A DNA stretch of 48,417 nt from Bacteroidales bacterium. Its GTDB lineage: Bacteria; Bacteroidota; Bacteroidia; Bacteroidales; P3. Shown piece by piece: positions 32,985 to 42,370 of the stretch. The stretch is from contig JAEEHQ010000002.1 in the NCBI GenBank assembly GCA_016280915.1, positions 1-48,417 on the forward strand, written 5' to 3'. The notes beneath the pieces are model-generated. The model was not told the origin of the DNA. It was given only the letters and a program-made list of their open reading frames with translations, and made no database searches. Each line of letters begins with the position of its first letter. Position 1 is the stretch's first letter. The translations under genes and the position numbers were made by a program.

Positions 32985-33016
32985 AATAAGGCAACCGCCA
33001 AAGGGGTTGCCTTATT
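32985..33016 (-). terminator. Terminator of the 2-oxoacid:ferredoxin oxidoreductase operon
   Basis: AATAAGGCAACC (32985-32996) and GGTTGCCTTATT (33005-33016) make a 12-bp stem with an 8-base loop. It lies 37 bases after the last gene of the operon on the minus strand and is followed there by a T-rich stretch. Confidence 0.75.
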
Positions 33017-33052
33017 CTATATAAATACCTGCTAATTAGTTGTGCGAACCGA

Positions 33053-33604
33053 TTAGAGGGTGTGGACAGCCTCGATAAGTCCTTTACCAATCTCGATGGC
33101 CTCTTCGTTTTGAGGAATGAGGTTGTGGTGACGGGCGGGCAGGGATTTCTCAAGACCTTTGTGGATGAACTCGGAGCCGACGATGGGTTTCAGCTTGAGG
33201 AAACCACCAAGGACGACCATGTTGAACACCTTGGAGATGCCCATTTCCTGAGCCTTCTCGGTGGCGGCAATCTTGTAGATGTTGATGTCCTTACGAGTGG
33301 GCTCGTGAGTGATGCCATTGGGGTCGTAAATGAGCAGGCCGCCAGGCTTGACGGTGTTCTCGAACTTGTCGAGAGACTGCTGGTTGAGGACGATGGCGGT
33401 GTCGTATTTGCTGATGATGGGGGAGCAGATGCGCTCGTCGCTGATGATGACGGTAACATTGGAGGTACCACCACGCTGCTCAGGACCATAGGAGGGCATC
33501 CAGCTGACTTCTTTATCTTCCATTACGCCAGAATAGGCAAGGATTTTACCCATGGAAAGGACACCCTGGCCACCAAAACCGGCGATGATTAATTCTTCTG
33601 TCAT
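33053..33604 (-). CDS. korC: 2-oxoacid:ferredoxin oxidoreductase, gamma subunit
   Basis: The 183-residue protein opens ELIIAGFGGQGVLSMGKILAYSG, the Rossmann-like glycine loop of the gamma subunit, and continues with SWMPSYGPEQRGGTSNVTVIIS. In the complex it helps bind coenzyme A and the ferredoxin side. Gene order D-A-B-C with the ferredoxin first is usual in Bacteroidales. Whether the substrate is 2-oxoglutarate (KOR) or branched-chain 2-oxoacids (VOR) cannot be settled from sequence alone, so the symbol is provisional. Confidence 0.85.
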   Translation of the reverse strand: MTEELIIAGFGGQGVLSMGKILAYSGVMEDKEVSWMPSYGPEQRGGTSNVTVIISDERICSPIISKYDTAIVLNQQSLDKFENTVKPGGLLIYDPNGITHEPTRKDINIYKIAATEKAQEMGISKVFNMVVLGGFLKLKPIVGSEFIHKGLEKSLPARHHNLIPQNEEAIEIGKGLIEAVHTL

Positions 33605-33630
33605 GATTGTTGATGTTTTGGTGTTTGTAA

Positions 33631-34461
<831 letters not shown>

Positions 34462-34535
34462 ATAATTCAAATTTGGACGTTGGTTGCATCGTGGCAGGTT
34501 TTGACACCGTGGCCGCGAAGCAATCCAAGCATTAT

Positions 34536-35618
34536 TTATTTAATGATTTCCTTTTCCATTGCCTCGAGAACTTCCTCGGGTGAGGGGATGATACCGCCAA
34601 AACGGCCGTAGTGCTCGATGGGGATGCTGCAGTTGGCGGCGAGCTTCACGTCTTCGATCATCTGACCGGCGCTCATCTCAACGCAGAGCATACCTTTGAC
34701 TTTCTTGGCAAGCTCGGCAATCTGTTTCTTGGGGAAAGGATAGAGGGTGATGAGGCGGAGCAGACCGACCTTCAGACCCTTGGCGCGAGCCAGTTCCATG
34801 CTCTTCATGCAGATACGGGCAGAGGTGCCGTAGGCAACGAAGATGTAGTCGGCGTCCTCGCAGTTGAGGGCCTCAAAGCGGACTTCCTTCTCCTCCATCT
34901 CGCGGTATTTGGCCTGGAGTTTCTGGTTGAAGACTTCCTGACGGGAGCTTTCAAGCTCGAGGGAGGTGATGATGTTGTGGCTACGGGTGGCAGGTTTGCC
35001 CCAGGTGCCCCAAGGAGCATGCTGGCGGCGTTCCTCCTCGGTCCAACGAGGGATGTAGTCGCGGGTGTAGCATTTCTCCATGCACTGGCCGATAGCACCG
35101 TCGGTGAGGATCAGGACGGGGTTGCGATATTTGAAAGCGATGTCCCAAGCGTCGAAGACGAAGTCGTACATCTCCTGCACGCTGGAGGGAGCGATGGTGT
35201 AGAGCTGGTAGTCGCCATGGCCACCTCCCTTAACGCTCTGGAAATAGTCGGACTGTGCGGGCTGGATGGTGCCAAGGCCGGGGCCGCCGCGCATAGCGTT
35301 CATGATGACACAGGGGATTTCGGCGCCGGCGAGGTAGGTGAGACCTTCCTGCATCAGCGAGATTCCGGGGGAGGAAGAAGAGGTGGCGACTTTCTTACCA
35401 GTAGCGGCACCACCGTATACCATATTAATAGAAGCCAGCTCGGACTCGGCCTGCAGAACGACCATTCCGGTGGTTTCCCAAGGTTTTTCGGCCATCAGAG
35501 TTTCCATAACTTCAGACTGCGGAGTGATAGGATAGCCGAAGTAGCCGTCGGTACCGCTGGCAATCATAGCGCGAGCAATAGCCTCATTGCCCTTCATTAA
35601 TTTCAGTTCTTTTGCCAT
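34536..35618 (-). CDS. korA: 2-oxoacid:ferredoxin oxidoreductase, alpha subunit
   Basis: The 360-residue alpha subunit begins LKLMKGNEAIARAMIASGTDGYFGYPITPQSEVME, the standard opening of the pyrimidine-binding domain, with ASSSPGISLMQEGLTYLAGAEIPCV and later RICMKSMELARAKGLKVGLLRLITLYPFP. In Bacteroidales genomes this protein is often named VorB. With TPP on the beta subunit it completes the active site that turns a 2-oxoacid, CoA and oxidised ferredoxin into acyl-CoA and CO2. Confidence 0.88.
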   Translation of the reverse strand: MAKELKLMKGNEAIARAMIASGTDGYFGYPITPQSEVMETLMAEKPWETTGMVVLQAESELASINMVYGGAATGKKVATSSSSPGISLMQEGLTYLAGAEIPCVIMNAMRGGPGLGTIQPAQSDYFQSVKGGGHGDYQLYTIAPSSVQEMYDFVFDAWDIAFKYRNPVLILTDGAIGQCMEKCYTRDYIPRWTEEERRQHAPWGTWGKPATRSHNIITSLELESSRQEVFNQKLQAKYREMEEKEVRFEALNCEDADYIFVAYGTSARICMKSMELARAKGLKVGLLRLITLYPFPKKQIAELAKKVKGMLCVEMSAGQMIEDVKLAANCSIPIEHYGRFGGIIPSPEEVLEAMEKEIIK

Positions 35619-35639
35619 GTTTATCTTTCTTTTACTTGT

Positions 35640-35858
35640 TTAACATTTGACTTTGTAGACGGAGATGACGCCGTCAGGGCACACCATAGCGCAGCTGGCG
35701 CAGCCGATGCACTTGTCGTTGACAGTGTGGGTGTAGTTGTAACCCTTACTGTTTACATTTTTCGATATCTCGATGCACTGCATAGGGCATGCTTCGATGC
35801 ATACGCCGCATCCCTTACAATGCTCGGTATCGATTACTATTTGTCCTTTAAATGCCAT
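35640..35858 (-). CDS. korD: 2-oxoacid:ferredoxin oxidoreductase, ferredoxin-like delta subunit
   Basis: The 72-residue protein holds two [4Fe-4S] motifs, CKGCGVCIEACP and CIGCASCAMVCP, each C-x2-C-x2-C-x3-C. It passes electrons from the catalytic subunits to external ferredoxin. First gene of the korDABC operon; a perfect -7 box lies at 35916-35923. Confidence 0.9.
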   Translation of the reverse strand: MAFKGQIVIDTEHCKGCGVCIEACPMQCIEISKNVNSKGYNYTHTVNDKCIGCASCAMVCPDGVISVYKVKC

Positions 35859-35915
35859 AATATTAGTTTTATGTGATTAATAATTAATGTACGATTCGTT
35901 TAAAAATCCAATTTG

Positions 35916-35923
35916 CAAAGATA
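35916..35923 (-). promoter_or_regulatory. -7 box of the korDABC operon
   Basis: TATCTTTG on the minus strand, 57 bases before the korD start. The -33 region is in an A/T run with no distinct TTG. Confidence 0.55.
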
Positions 35924-36080
35924 CAATTTATTTTTTAATTAAAAAAAAATATTTTAAGCGAGTTCTGATTGTCTAAAATAAGCGAATTGGAGAATTTATA
36001 AATCGAACATTTTTAATTTGATGAGAAAAGGAAAGTTTGATTGCAGACATTTGACGGAAGAAGCATTTCCCCATCAACAC

Positions 36081-36183
36081 CAAACTTTAAACTCTCAACT
36101 CTCAACCATCAACTCTCAATTCTATCCTCTCTATCCCTTCTATCCCCTCTATCCAATAATCAATAACCAATAAACTCTCAACT
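36081..36183. repeat. Short-unit repeat tract, copy 1
   Basis: The tract is made of repeats such as AACTCTCAACTCTCAACC, then TATCCTCTCTATCCCTTC and CCAATAATCAATAACC. The same units in the same order occur at 46690-46832. Not CRISPR: the units are contiguous without unique spacers. Confidence 0.6.
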
Positions 36184-36212
36184 AAAAAACCCTCTATTCC
36201 ATTTTTTTTGTG

Positions 36213-36220
36213 TAATTTTG
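36213..36220 (+). promoter_or_regulatory. -7 box upstream of parE
   Basis: TAATTTTG matches TAnnTTTG, 35 bases before the ATG at 36256. This is why the in-frame codon at 36208 is not taken as the start. Confidence 0.55.
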
Positions 36221-36255
36221 CACCCTCAAAATTGTTCAAATACATCACCAGCACA

Positions 36256-38175
36256 ATGGAAGAAGACTACACCCTGCCTATGAACAACGCCGCCGAATAT
36301 GGCGACGACGCTATCATTCACCTCGAAGACATGCAACACATTCGGCTGCGCCCGGGTATGTATATCGGCAAACTTGGCGACGGCTCCTCTTACGACGACG
36401 GCATCTACGTCCTCATCAAGGAGGTGATTGATAACGCCATCGACGAGTTCACCTCGGGCTTCGGCAAACGCATCGAGATGACCATCAACTTTGGCGAACA
36501 TAAGGTGTCCATCCGCGACTACGGCCGCGGCATCCCTCTGGGCAAGATGGTGGAGGCCGTCAGCATCCTCAACACCGGTGCCAAGTACGACAGCAAGGTC
36601 TTCCAGAAGAGTGTGGGCCTTAACGGTGTGGGTACCAAGGCTGTGAACGCACTCTCCAGCTATTTCCGTGTGCAGTCTTTCCGCGAGGGGAAGACCCGCT
36701 ATGCCGAGTTCTGCGAAGGCAAGCTTACCAACGACAGCGGCATCCACGACTATGTTACCGACAGCGGGCTGGAAACCTCCGGCACCCTGGTGGAGTTCAT
36801 CCCCGACAGCAAGCTCTTCGGCAACTACCACTTCATCAGCGAGTATGTCGAGCGTCGCGTCTGGAACTATTGCTACCTCAATCGCGGCCTTACTTTCTAT
36901 TACAACGACAAACGTTACTACTCCAAGAATGGCCTTTTGGACCTCCTGGAGCATAATATGGAGGGTCAACCTCTCTATCCCATCATCCACATCAAGGACG
37001 ATGATTTCGAGGCCGCCTTCACCCATGTCAACGGCCAAAATAGTGACTACTATTATAGTTTTGTCAACGGCCAGCATACCACCGAGGGTGGCACCCACCA
37101 GAGTGCATTCCGCGAAGGGTATGCCCGCGTGGTGAAGGAGTTCTACAATAAAAAGGAATTTGCCCCCGAGGATGTGCGCCAAGGCCTCGTCTGCGCCCTC
37201 TGCATCCGCATACAGGAACCTGTCTTCGAGGCCCAAACCAAAACCAAGTTAGGATCCACCCATCTGGCTCCCAACAAGCAGGACGGCACCAACGACAGCC
37301 CTTTCCTGAAAACCTATGTGCTCGACATCCTGAAACGCCACTTAGACAACTATCTGCACATCCACTCCGAAACCGCCGAGATACTCTTGGAGAAAATCCA
37401 GCGCAACGAAAAGGAGCGTAAAGAAATTGCCGGCATCAAGAAACTGGCTAAGGAAAGCACCAAGAAAGCCAGCCTCAACAACAGCAAGCTGCGCGACTGC
37501 CACGTGCATTACAACAGCAACCACTCCCGCCGTCTCGAGAGCACTATTTTCATTACCGAGGGTCTTTCGGCCAGCGGCAGCATCACCAAGAGCCGCGACG
37601 TGGAGACCCAGGCCGTTTTCAGCCTCCGGGGCAAACCGCTCAACACCGTCTCGGTAGGCAAAGCCGAAATCTATAAGAACGAGGAGCTGAACCTCCTCCA
37701 CAACGCCTTAGACATTGACGACGGGATGGAGAACCTGCGCTACAACAACGTGGTCATTGCCACCGATGCCGATGTCGACGGCATGCACATCCGCCTGCTG
37801 CTGCTCACCTTCTTTCTGCGTTTCTATCCCGACCTGGTGCGCCAAGGCCATGTCTATATCTTGCAAACGCCTCTTTTCCGTGTCCGCAACAAGCAGAAGA
37901 CCACCTATTGCTACAGCGACGACGAGCGCGTGGCTGCCATCAACAACACCTCCAATGCCGAAATCACCCGATTCAAAGGTTTGGGTGAAATCTCGCCCGA
38001 CGAATTCAAAGGATTCATCAATCAGGACATGCGGCTCGACCCCGTCATCCTGCACAAGGACTTCGACACCAATGGTGTGCTTCGGTTCTACATGGGGCAG
38101 AACACCGCCGACCGGCGCGAGTTTATCATGAAAAACCTCCGCATCGAGGACGACGAAAGCATCGTGGTGGCCTAA
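36256..38175 (+). CDS. parE: Type IIA topoisomerase subunit B, ParE type
   Basis: The ATPase subunit of topoisomerase IV, which separates linked daughter chromosomes. The 639-residue protein has the GHKL ATPase motifs EVIDNAIDEF, DYGRGIPLG and GLNGVGTKAVNALS, then the TOPRIM signature ITEGLSASGSI and DADVDGMHIRLLLLTFF. RLRPGMYIGKLGDGS near the N-terminus marks the ParE-like rather than the GyrB-like member in Bacteroidales. The length is typical. No parC gene follows; the next gene is a convergent antiporter, so the partner subunit must be elsewhere or upstream of the window. Confidence 0.88.
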   Translation: MEEDYTLPMNNAAEYGDDAIIHLEDMQHIRLRPGMYIGKLGDGSSYDDGIYVLIKEVIDNAIDEFTSGFGKRIEMTINFGEHKVSIRDYGRGIPLGKMVEAVSILNTGAKYDSKVFQKSVGLNGVGTKAVNALSSYFRVQSFREGKTRYAEFCEGKLTNDSGIHDYVTDSGLETSGTLVEFIPDSKLFGNYHFISEYVERRVWNYCYLNRGLTFYYNDKRYYSKNGLLDLLEHNMEGQPLYPIIHIKDDDFEAAFTHVNGQNSDYYYSFVNGQHTTEGGTHQSAFREGYARVVKEFYNKKEFAPEDVRQGLVCALCIRIQEPVFEAQTKTKLGSTHLAPNKQDGTNDSPFLKTYVLDILKRHLDNYLHIHSETAEILLEKIQRNEKERKEIAGIKKLAKESTKKASLNNSKLRDCHVHYNSNHSRRLESTIFITEGLSASGSITKSRDVETQAVFSLRGKPLNTVSVGKAEIYKNEELNLLHNALDIDDGMENLRYNNVVIATDADVDGMHIRLLLLTFFLRFYPDLVRQGHVYILQTPLFRVRNKQKTTYCYSDDERVAAINNTSNAEITRFKGLGEISPDEFKGFINQDMRLDPVILHKDFDTNGVLRFYMGQNTADRREFIMKNLRIEDDESIVVA

Positions 38176-38193
38176 AAAGCCGTCAATCCGCTT

Positions 38194-39732
38194 CTAATCC
38201 TCTTCAAAAAAGATGTGCCACCACTTACGCTTGGGAGCCTCAGCATCTTTCTTGGGCACGGCCTTCAGTACCTTCAGCGTCTCCTCCAATGCCTCCTTGT
38301 TGTCGGTCAGCACCATCAGCCGGTCGCCTTGGTGCAGCACCGTCTTGCCGGTGGGCACAAAGTAGTTCTCGTCCCTTTTCACCATGATGGCAAGGGTCTT
38401 ATCCGGCATCCGCATATCCATTAGGCGGTGTCCCCTCTTTAGCATCTCGGGGATGATTTCAATCTCGCTCGAGGTGGACTTAATTTCTTCGGGAAATTCA
38501 ATGTCAAACTCCTGCAAACGTTGTGGCTCAGGCGTTGGCGCATCCGACACGTCAAGCCATTTGGCCACCAGCGGAAGCGAGGTGCCTTGCACCACCAAAC
38601 TAACCAGTGTGCAGAGAAACACAATGTTGAACATCTCCTCGCTGTGGGGCACGCCCGAAGCCCGGCACAGGATGGCAAAGATGATGGGCACCGCGCCCCT
38701 CAGCCCCACCCATGAGACAAACAGGCGGTCCTTGAACGTGTAACTGCGGAAGGGAACCATGGAAATGTACACCGACAGCGGGCGGCTGACAAATATCATT
38801 ACAAAGCTGATTATCAGTCCTGGCACCAGCACATCCTTCAGCTCCGACGGGTTGACCAGCAGTCCCAGCGTGAGGAACATCGACAGTTGCGAAAGCCACG
38901 TGATGCCGTCAAAGAAATTACGTGTAGAACGCTTATGCACAAACTTGCTGTTGCCCACCACCAAACCGGCAATATAGACGGCCAAGAAGCTATTGCCATG
39001 AATATAGTAAGTGGCAGCAAAGACAAAGAAACTGCCTGCCATCACCAGCAAGGGATAGAGGGCGGCATTGTCCATATTAATGCGGTTCACACACCACACC
39101 AATCCTTTGCCCAGCAGCCATCCCGCCACCGCCCCAATCACCAGCTGTGTCACCAGCATCAGCACAGCGCCGCCCCAGTTGGGACTTCCGCCCTGCATGC
39201 TCAGCGCGATAAAGGTCAGCGTCAGCACGTATGCCATCGGGTCGTTGGCACCACTCTCCAGCTCCAGGGTCGGACGCAGGTTGTGCTTCAGGTTCAGCCC
39301 TTTTCCCCGAAGGATGGAGAACACCGAGGCCGAGTCTGTGCTGCTCATCGTTGCGGCCAGCAGCAGGCACAGCATCAGGTCTATCCCCAACCGTCGGCCG
39401 CCCACCCAATAGAGCACCACCCCGGTAACAAGTGCCGTAATCAACACCCCAAGCGTGGCTAGGGTTACACCGGGACCCAACACGGGCTTAATGTCACCCA
39501 CCTTGGTGTCCAAACCACCCGAAAAAAGAATAATACAGAGGGCCACTGTACCAATCATGTGGGCTGTTTCGATATTGTCGAAATGCACGCCCAGGCCGTC
39601 GTCGCCAAAAAACATACCCACGGCCAAAAACAGCAGCAAGGCCGGCATCCCGAAACGGCTGCCAGCCTTCTCGGCCAAGATGCTGGCAAAGAAGAGTGCC
39701 GAAAAGATCAGAAGCAAAAGTTCAATATGCAT
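38194..39732 (-). CDS. cvrA: Potassium/proton antiporter, CvrA/NhaP2 type
   Basis: The 512-residue protein has about 12 membrane helices of the cation:proton antiporter 1 family (LLLIFSALFFASILAEKAG, SSTDSASVFSILRGKG, ELESGANDPMAY, FVSWVGLRGAVPIIFAI), followed by a cytoplasmic C-terminal domain of the TrkA-C/RCK type (EFDIEFPEEIKSTSSEIEII, LAIMVKRDENYFVPTGKT, LHQGDRLMVLTDN) that senses ligand. It exchanges K+ or Na+ for H+ to control pH and turgor. It ends 18 bases from parE and converges with it. Its 5' neighbour on the same strand is the small membrane protein gene at 39792-40325. Confidence 0.88.
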   Translation of the reverse strand: MHIELLLLIFSALFFASILAEKAGSRFGMPALLLFLAVGMFFGDDGLGVHFDNIETAHMIGTVALCIILFSGGLDTKVGDIKPVLGPGVTLATLGVLITALVTGVVLYWVGGRRLGIDLMLCLLLAATMSSTDSASVFSILRGKGLNLKHNLRPTLELESGANDPMAYVLTLTFIALSMQGGSPNWGGAVLMLVTQLVIGAVAGWLLGKGLVWCVNRINMDNAALYPLLVMAGSFFVFAATYYIHGNSFLAVYIAGLVVGNSKFVHKRSTRNFFDGITWLSQLSMFLTLGLLVNPSELKDVLVPGLIISFVMIFVSRPLSVYISMVPFRSYTFKDRLFVSWVGLRGAVPIIFAILCRASGVPHSEEMFNIVFLCTLVSLVVQGTSLPLVAKWLDVSDAPTPEPQRLQEFDIEFPEEIKSTSSEIEIIPEMLKRGHRLMDMRMPDKTLAIMVKRDENYFVPTGKTVLHQGDRLMVLTDNKEALEETLKVLKAVPKKDAEAPKRKWWHIFFEED

Positions 39733-39791
39733 AAGTCTTCGTTATTAAGTAAGGCGGCATGGCCGCGGTGAAGCCGTGCCGCCTGTCACAA

Positions 39792-40325
39792 TTATTTATT
39801 TATCCACAACATGGCAGCCGAAGCCTCGGCTCCCTCCAGTCGTGCTACGGCCGTCTCGGGCAGCATTCTGCCACTATCATGGCGGCCCGCCTGCAGCAGG
39901 ACAAAAGACCCGTCGCAGCTCCATGCTGCCTGAAGCACCAGCAGCGAGGTTACCTGTGGCTGCAAGTTGCCAAGTTGGCTGTAGGATTCCTCGGTCAGGG
40001 CATCACAGCATTTGGCATAATCCTCAGCCGAGAGATAATAGAGTCTCTGCCTCACTCGCTGGCCTGTCGGCTCATAGAAGTAGTACCACAAAGTCTTGCT
40101 GAGACACAGCGCCGTGAGCACTCCGCCCACCAACACAGCCACCACCCCCAGCGTGAGGAGCAGCATCTGCCCGCTGTCCGAAAGTTTTTGGGTGAAACTG
40201 ACGGCCACAGCTGCCGCCCCGATAGCCGTGAGTAAAATCCAGGCCCAAGGCGAATTCCCTTTTCGCACCACTTTGTCGGCCATTTTCTCAATTATATATT
40301 CATCAATATTTTGAATATTTTCCAT
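39792..40325 (-). CDS. Small membrane protein, unknown function (first of a pair)
   Basis: The 177-residue protein has two membrane helices (about WAWILLTAIGAAAVAVSF and MLLLTLGVVAVLVGGVLTAL) followed by a soluble domain of about 100 residues, with QVTSLLVLQAAWSCDGSFVLLQAG near the end. I do not recognise the family. Together with the 40330-40824 protein, which has the same plan (two helices, then a soluble part), it suggests a diverged duplicate pair or a two-subunit membrane complex. The genes are four bases apart. Confidence 0.6.
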   Translation of the reverse strand: MENIQNIDEYIIEKMADKVVRKGNSPWAWILLTAIGAAAVAVSFTQKLSDSGQMLLLTLGVVAVLVGGVLTALCLSKTLWYYFYEPTGQRVRQRLYYLSAEDYAKCCDALTEESYSQLGNLQPQVTSLLVLQAAWSCDGSFVLLQAGRHDSGRMLPETAVARLEGAEASAAMLWINK

Positions 40326-40329
40326 CGTT

Positions 40330-40824
40330 TCAGTCTTTTTTAATTTTATTTACAAAAATATCGGTGACAGGCACTAGCATATCTTCCTCTTGCCGCAGCA
40401 GTTGCGAGTAGAACACCCGCTCATGGCTGTCGCTGTAGCGCAGCAGCACCAGCTGGGGCACAATGGTTTTCTTCACACTGGCCAGGGCGGTCTCGTCGCC
40501 TTTTTCCAAGGCCTCGGTCAGCTGCCCCAGCGAAATCTCGGCATAGTAGTCGCGTGTAGGCTCCAGACGGCAATGCAACTCTTTGCTGTAGGGGAAACGG
40601 CTGTCGCCAAAAAGATAGAATGTCAAGATGAAAAGCAATGTCAGCAATCCCAGCATGCCCATATAAAGGCAAGCACTCTTCATCGAATCCGACAAATTGT
40701 CGGCCACCAAATAAACCGCAGCAAATACGGCACAAATCAATACCAGTGCCCATGCCGACCAGAGCGGTTTCAAGCTGCGTCGTATCTCTTGTCGGCTGTA
40801 TATCATTTCGTTTATATTTTTCAT
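40330..40824 (-). CDS. Small membrane protein, unknown function (second of a pair)
   Basis: The 164-residue protein has a short cytoplasmic start, two membrane helices (about WSAWALVLICAVFAAVYLV and YMGMLGLLTLLFILTFYLF) and a soluble C-terminal part with YYAEISLGQLTEALEKGDE and VPQLVLLRYSDSHERVFYSQLL. Its layout matches that of the downstream neighbour at 39792-40325, although direct similarity is weak by eye. The function is unknown. The upstream region holds fragments of family B repeats. Confidence 0.6.
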   Translation of the reverse strand: MKNINEMIYSRQEIRRSLKPLWSAWALVLICAVFAAVYLVADNLSDSMKSACLYMGMLGLLTLLFILTFYLFGDSRFPYSKELHCRLEPTRDYYAEISLGQLTEALEKGDETALASVKKTIVPQLVLLRYSDSHERVFYSQLLRQEEDMLVPVTDIFVNKIKKD

Positions 40825-40908
40825 TTTTTTTCTGTTTAGAGAACCTATAAAAGTTGATTTCCTGAGAGTTCAAAACTTCTTTCAGGCAAATATCTGTTTT
40901 GCATGATG

Positions 40909-40975
40909 GAGTAATGCGGTGCATCATGACTAAATGAAAGATAGAAAGATGCCGAAAGTATGCCAAATCTCGGAA
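40909..40975. repeat. Family B-like fragment
   Basis: GAGTAATGCGGTGCATCATG and AAAGATGCCGAAAGTATGCC resemble the middle of the family B element at 48279-48417 (GAGCAATGCGGTGCATTG and AAAGATGCCGAAATAAGG). CATGATG/CATCATG (40902-40908, 40922-40928) can pair. No terminal repeat is found at either side. Confidence 0.45.
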
Positions 40976-41019
40976 AGTATTCGTTGTTATCGACTATTTG
41001 TCTATTGAGGTTTCTTTTA

Positions 41020-41285
41020 GGTGGGTACTATAAATTGCTTTCAATCGATTTTGCTTTTATTTAGAGCAGATTTCCGTGCGGAAGGAGGGTGCAACGTTTC
41101 GCAAAGCGAGCGCAAAATGATGCTTGTGTCTTTTGCCGAGCCAAAGAAACGTCAGCGAAGCTAATGTGGTGCATTGTAACCGACTGACAATCGGAAAGAA
41201 GCCGAAATAAGGGCAAAAGCGCTGAAAAATTTAAGTTCACTCATATTAATTATTGTTTTTTTATGTGTAATTTATAGAACCCACC
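41020..41285. repeat. Family B inverted-repeat element with hairpin cassette
   Basis: The left end GGTGGGTACTATAAATT (41020-41036) is the inverse of the right end AATTTATAGAACCCACC (41269-41285), with one mismatch. TTTA stands on the left and TTAA on the right, compatible with a decayed TTAA duplication. Compared with the copy at 48279, it has an extra segment of about 70 bp (about 41092-41166) that is the hairpin cassette. Confidence 0.75.
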
Positions 41286-41362
41286 TTAATAATACCACAA
41301 CAGCATCTGCCAGATAATGGCAGAATGCAGCAAATAAAAAACTATTGTCGAATAAGAGGAAA

Positions 41363-41758
41363 TCAGAGCCTGAGCCTCAGCAAAAAATAGATCCAGCACC
41401 CAGGCACACTCCGCGACACTACCACCCATTCAGCTTGTTCTATCGTCTTGGGTGTATGGATCAAAGTCCACCGGCAAAATGCTTCGCCAAGGGTATAAAC
41501 CTGCCGTGCTGTCCTTGCCGTCGGCACAGATGGTTGGCTGCTCACCACCAACAAATCCTCCAGCCCCACATCCTGCCATTGCGGTACATTCCTGCAGCTT
41601 TCACAAAGGGTGCCCTGCCTATTGCCGAAGTCTGTCACAGGGCTTTCCGATGCCCATGAAACATTGAACAGCATCAATGTCAGCAAAGCTAACGCCCGAA
41701 CCCACCGAGGCAAAACCCCGAGGACGCACGACGTTCTGTTATGTTCATGGTCAACCAT
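41363..41758 (-). CDS. Small exported protein, unknown function
   Basis: The 131-residue frame has a basic start (MVDHEHNRTSCVLGVLPRWVRA), a hydrophobic segment LALLTLMLFNVSWA and a likely cleavage before SES, so it looks exported. The mature part has two pairs of nearby cysteines (CESC, and later C ... C) that could form disulfides. I recognise no domain. A TATTTTTG -7 box lies 30 bases upstream (41788-41795), which supports it as a real gene. The other strand has open frames but no promoter. Confidence 0.45.
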   Translation of the reverse strand: MVDHEHNRTSCVLGVLPRWVRALALLTLMLFNVSWASESPVTDFGNRQGTLCESCRNVPQWQDVGLEDLLVVSSQPSVPTARTARQVYTLGEAFCRWTLIHTPKTIEQAEWVVVSRSVPGCWIYFLLRLRL

Positions 41759-41787
41759 ACTTTAATATAACCGCTACAATTATTTTG

Positions 41788-41795
41788 CAAAAATA
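41788..41795 (-). promoter_or_regulatory. -7 box upstream of the small exported protein
   Basis: TATTTTTG on the minus strand matches TAnnTTTG and is placed well for the start at 41758. No clear -33 box. Confidence 0.5.
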
Positions 41796-41959
41796 CAAAT
41801 TTTATCCAACATGGAGACTTTTCTGAACTCAAAATAGTGAACATTGTATAGTGCACAGAATTTTTATCACTCCAGCACCCGGAATACAGATTTTAGAATT
41901 CGGAATAGCATCGCCGCACTTTTTTCGTCAAAAAAAACCAACTATTTCTATTTTTTTCG

Positions 41960-41967
41960 TATCTTTG
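41960..41967 (+). promoter_or_regulatory. -7 box upstream of the 81-residue protein
   Basis: TATCTTTG matches TAnnTTTG, 46 bases before the ATG at 42014. No clear -33 box. Confidence 0.55.
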
Positions 41968-42013
41968 CAATTCGAAAAACACATACAACACTGACTCTAA
42001 AACCTATATTACT

Positions 42014-42259
42014 ATGGAAAAAAGTTTAGAAGACCGCATCTGCGACGAAATGTGCGATGTGCTTGACGACCCCGAAGTCTACGAGGACTGCGTGCTGGGT
42101 ATCAACAAGAAGACCCTGCAGGTGAATATAGCCAACCCATCTGGATTCACCAAGGACTATGACATCTACCCCCTCAACTCTTTCCTCACCAATAACGAAG
42201 AAGACGATGTCGACCTCGACCTTGCCGAAATCAGATATGTGGCCAGCCGCTACGAGTAG
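42014..42259 (+). CDS. Small acidic conserved protein
   Basis: This 81-residue cytoplasmic protein is strongly acidic (EDRICDEMCDVLDDPEVYEDC at the start, NNEEDDVDLDLAEI near the end), with no membrane segment. Similar short proteins are widespread in Bacteroidales, but no function is known to me. It has its own -7 box (41960-41967) and a strong terminator (42328-42370), so it is transcribed alone. Confidence 0.7.
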   Translation: MEKSLEDRICDEMCDVLDDPEVYEDCVLGINKKTLQVNIANPSGFTKDYDIYPLNSFLTNNEEDDVDLDLAEIRYVASRYE

Positions 42260-42327
42260 ACCGTCAGCCTTTTGCTGTTCCCACCTTTAGAACTGCAAAT
42301 CTTAACAAAAATCATCTGTTTAACAAA

Positions 42328-42370
42328 CAACCGCCGCAGCGGACCCACTCCAGCGGCGGTTGATTATTTT
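42328..42370 (+). terminator. Terminator of the small acidic protein gene
   Basis: CAACCGCCGC (42328-42337) and GCGGCGGTTG (42353-42362) form a perfect 10-bp stem followed by ATTATTTTT. Confidence 0.85.

Larger units (their letters stand above)
35859..36255. other. Intergenic region between korD and parE
   Basis: The 397-base gap holds the korD promoter (35916-35923) and the parE -7 box (36213-36220). Between 36081 and 36183 is a tract of near-tandem short units (ACTCTCA, CTATCC, CAATAAC) also found at 46690-46832. No gene is seen. Confidence 0.5.

Noticed and set aside
36081..36183. CRISPR-like array
   Set aside because: The repeated units are contiguous, very short and variable, with no unique spacers and no cas genes in the window.
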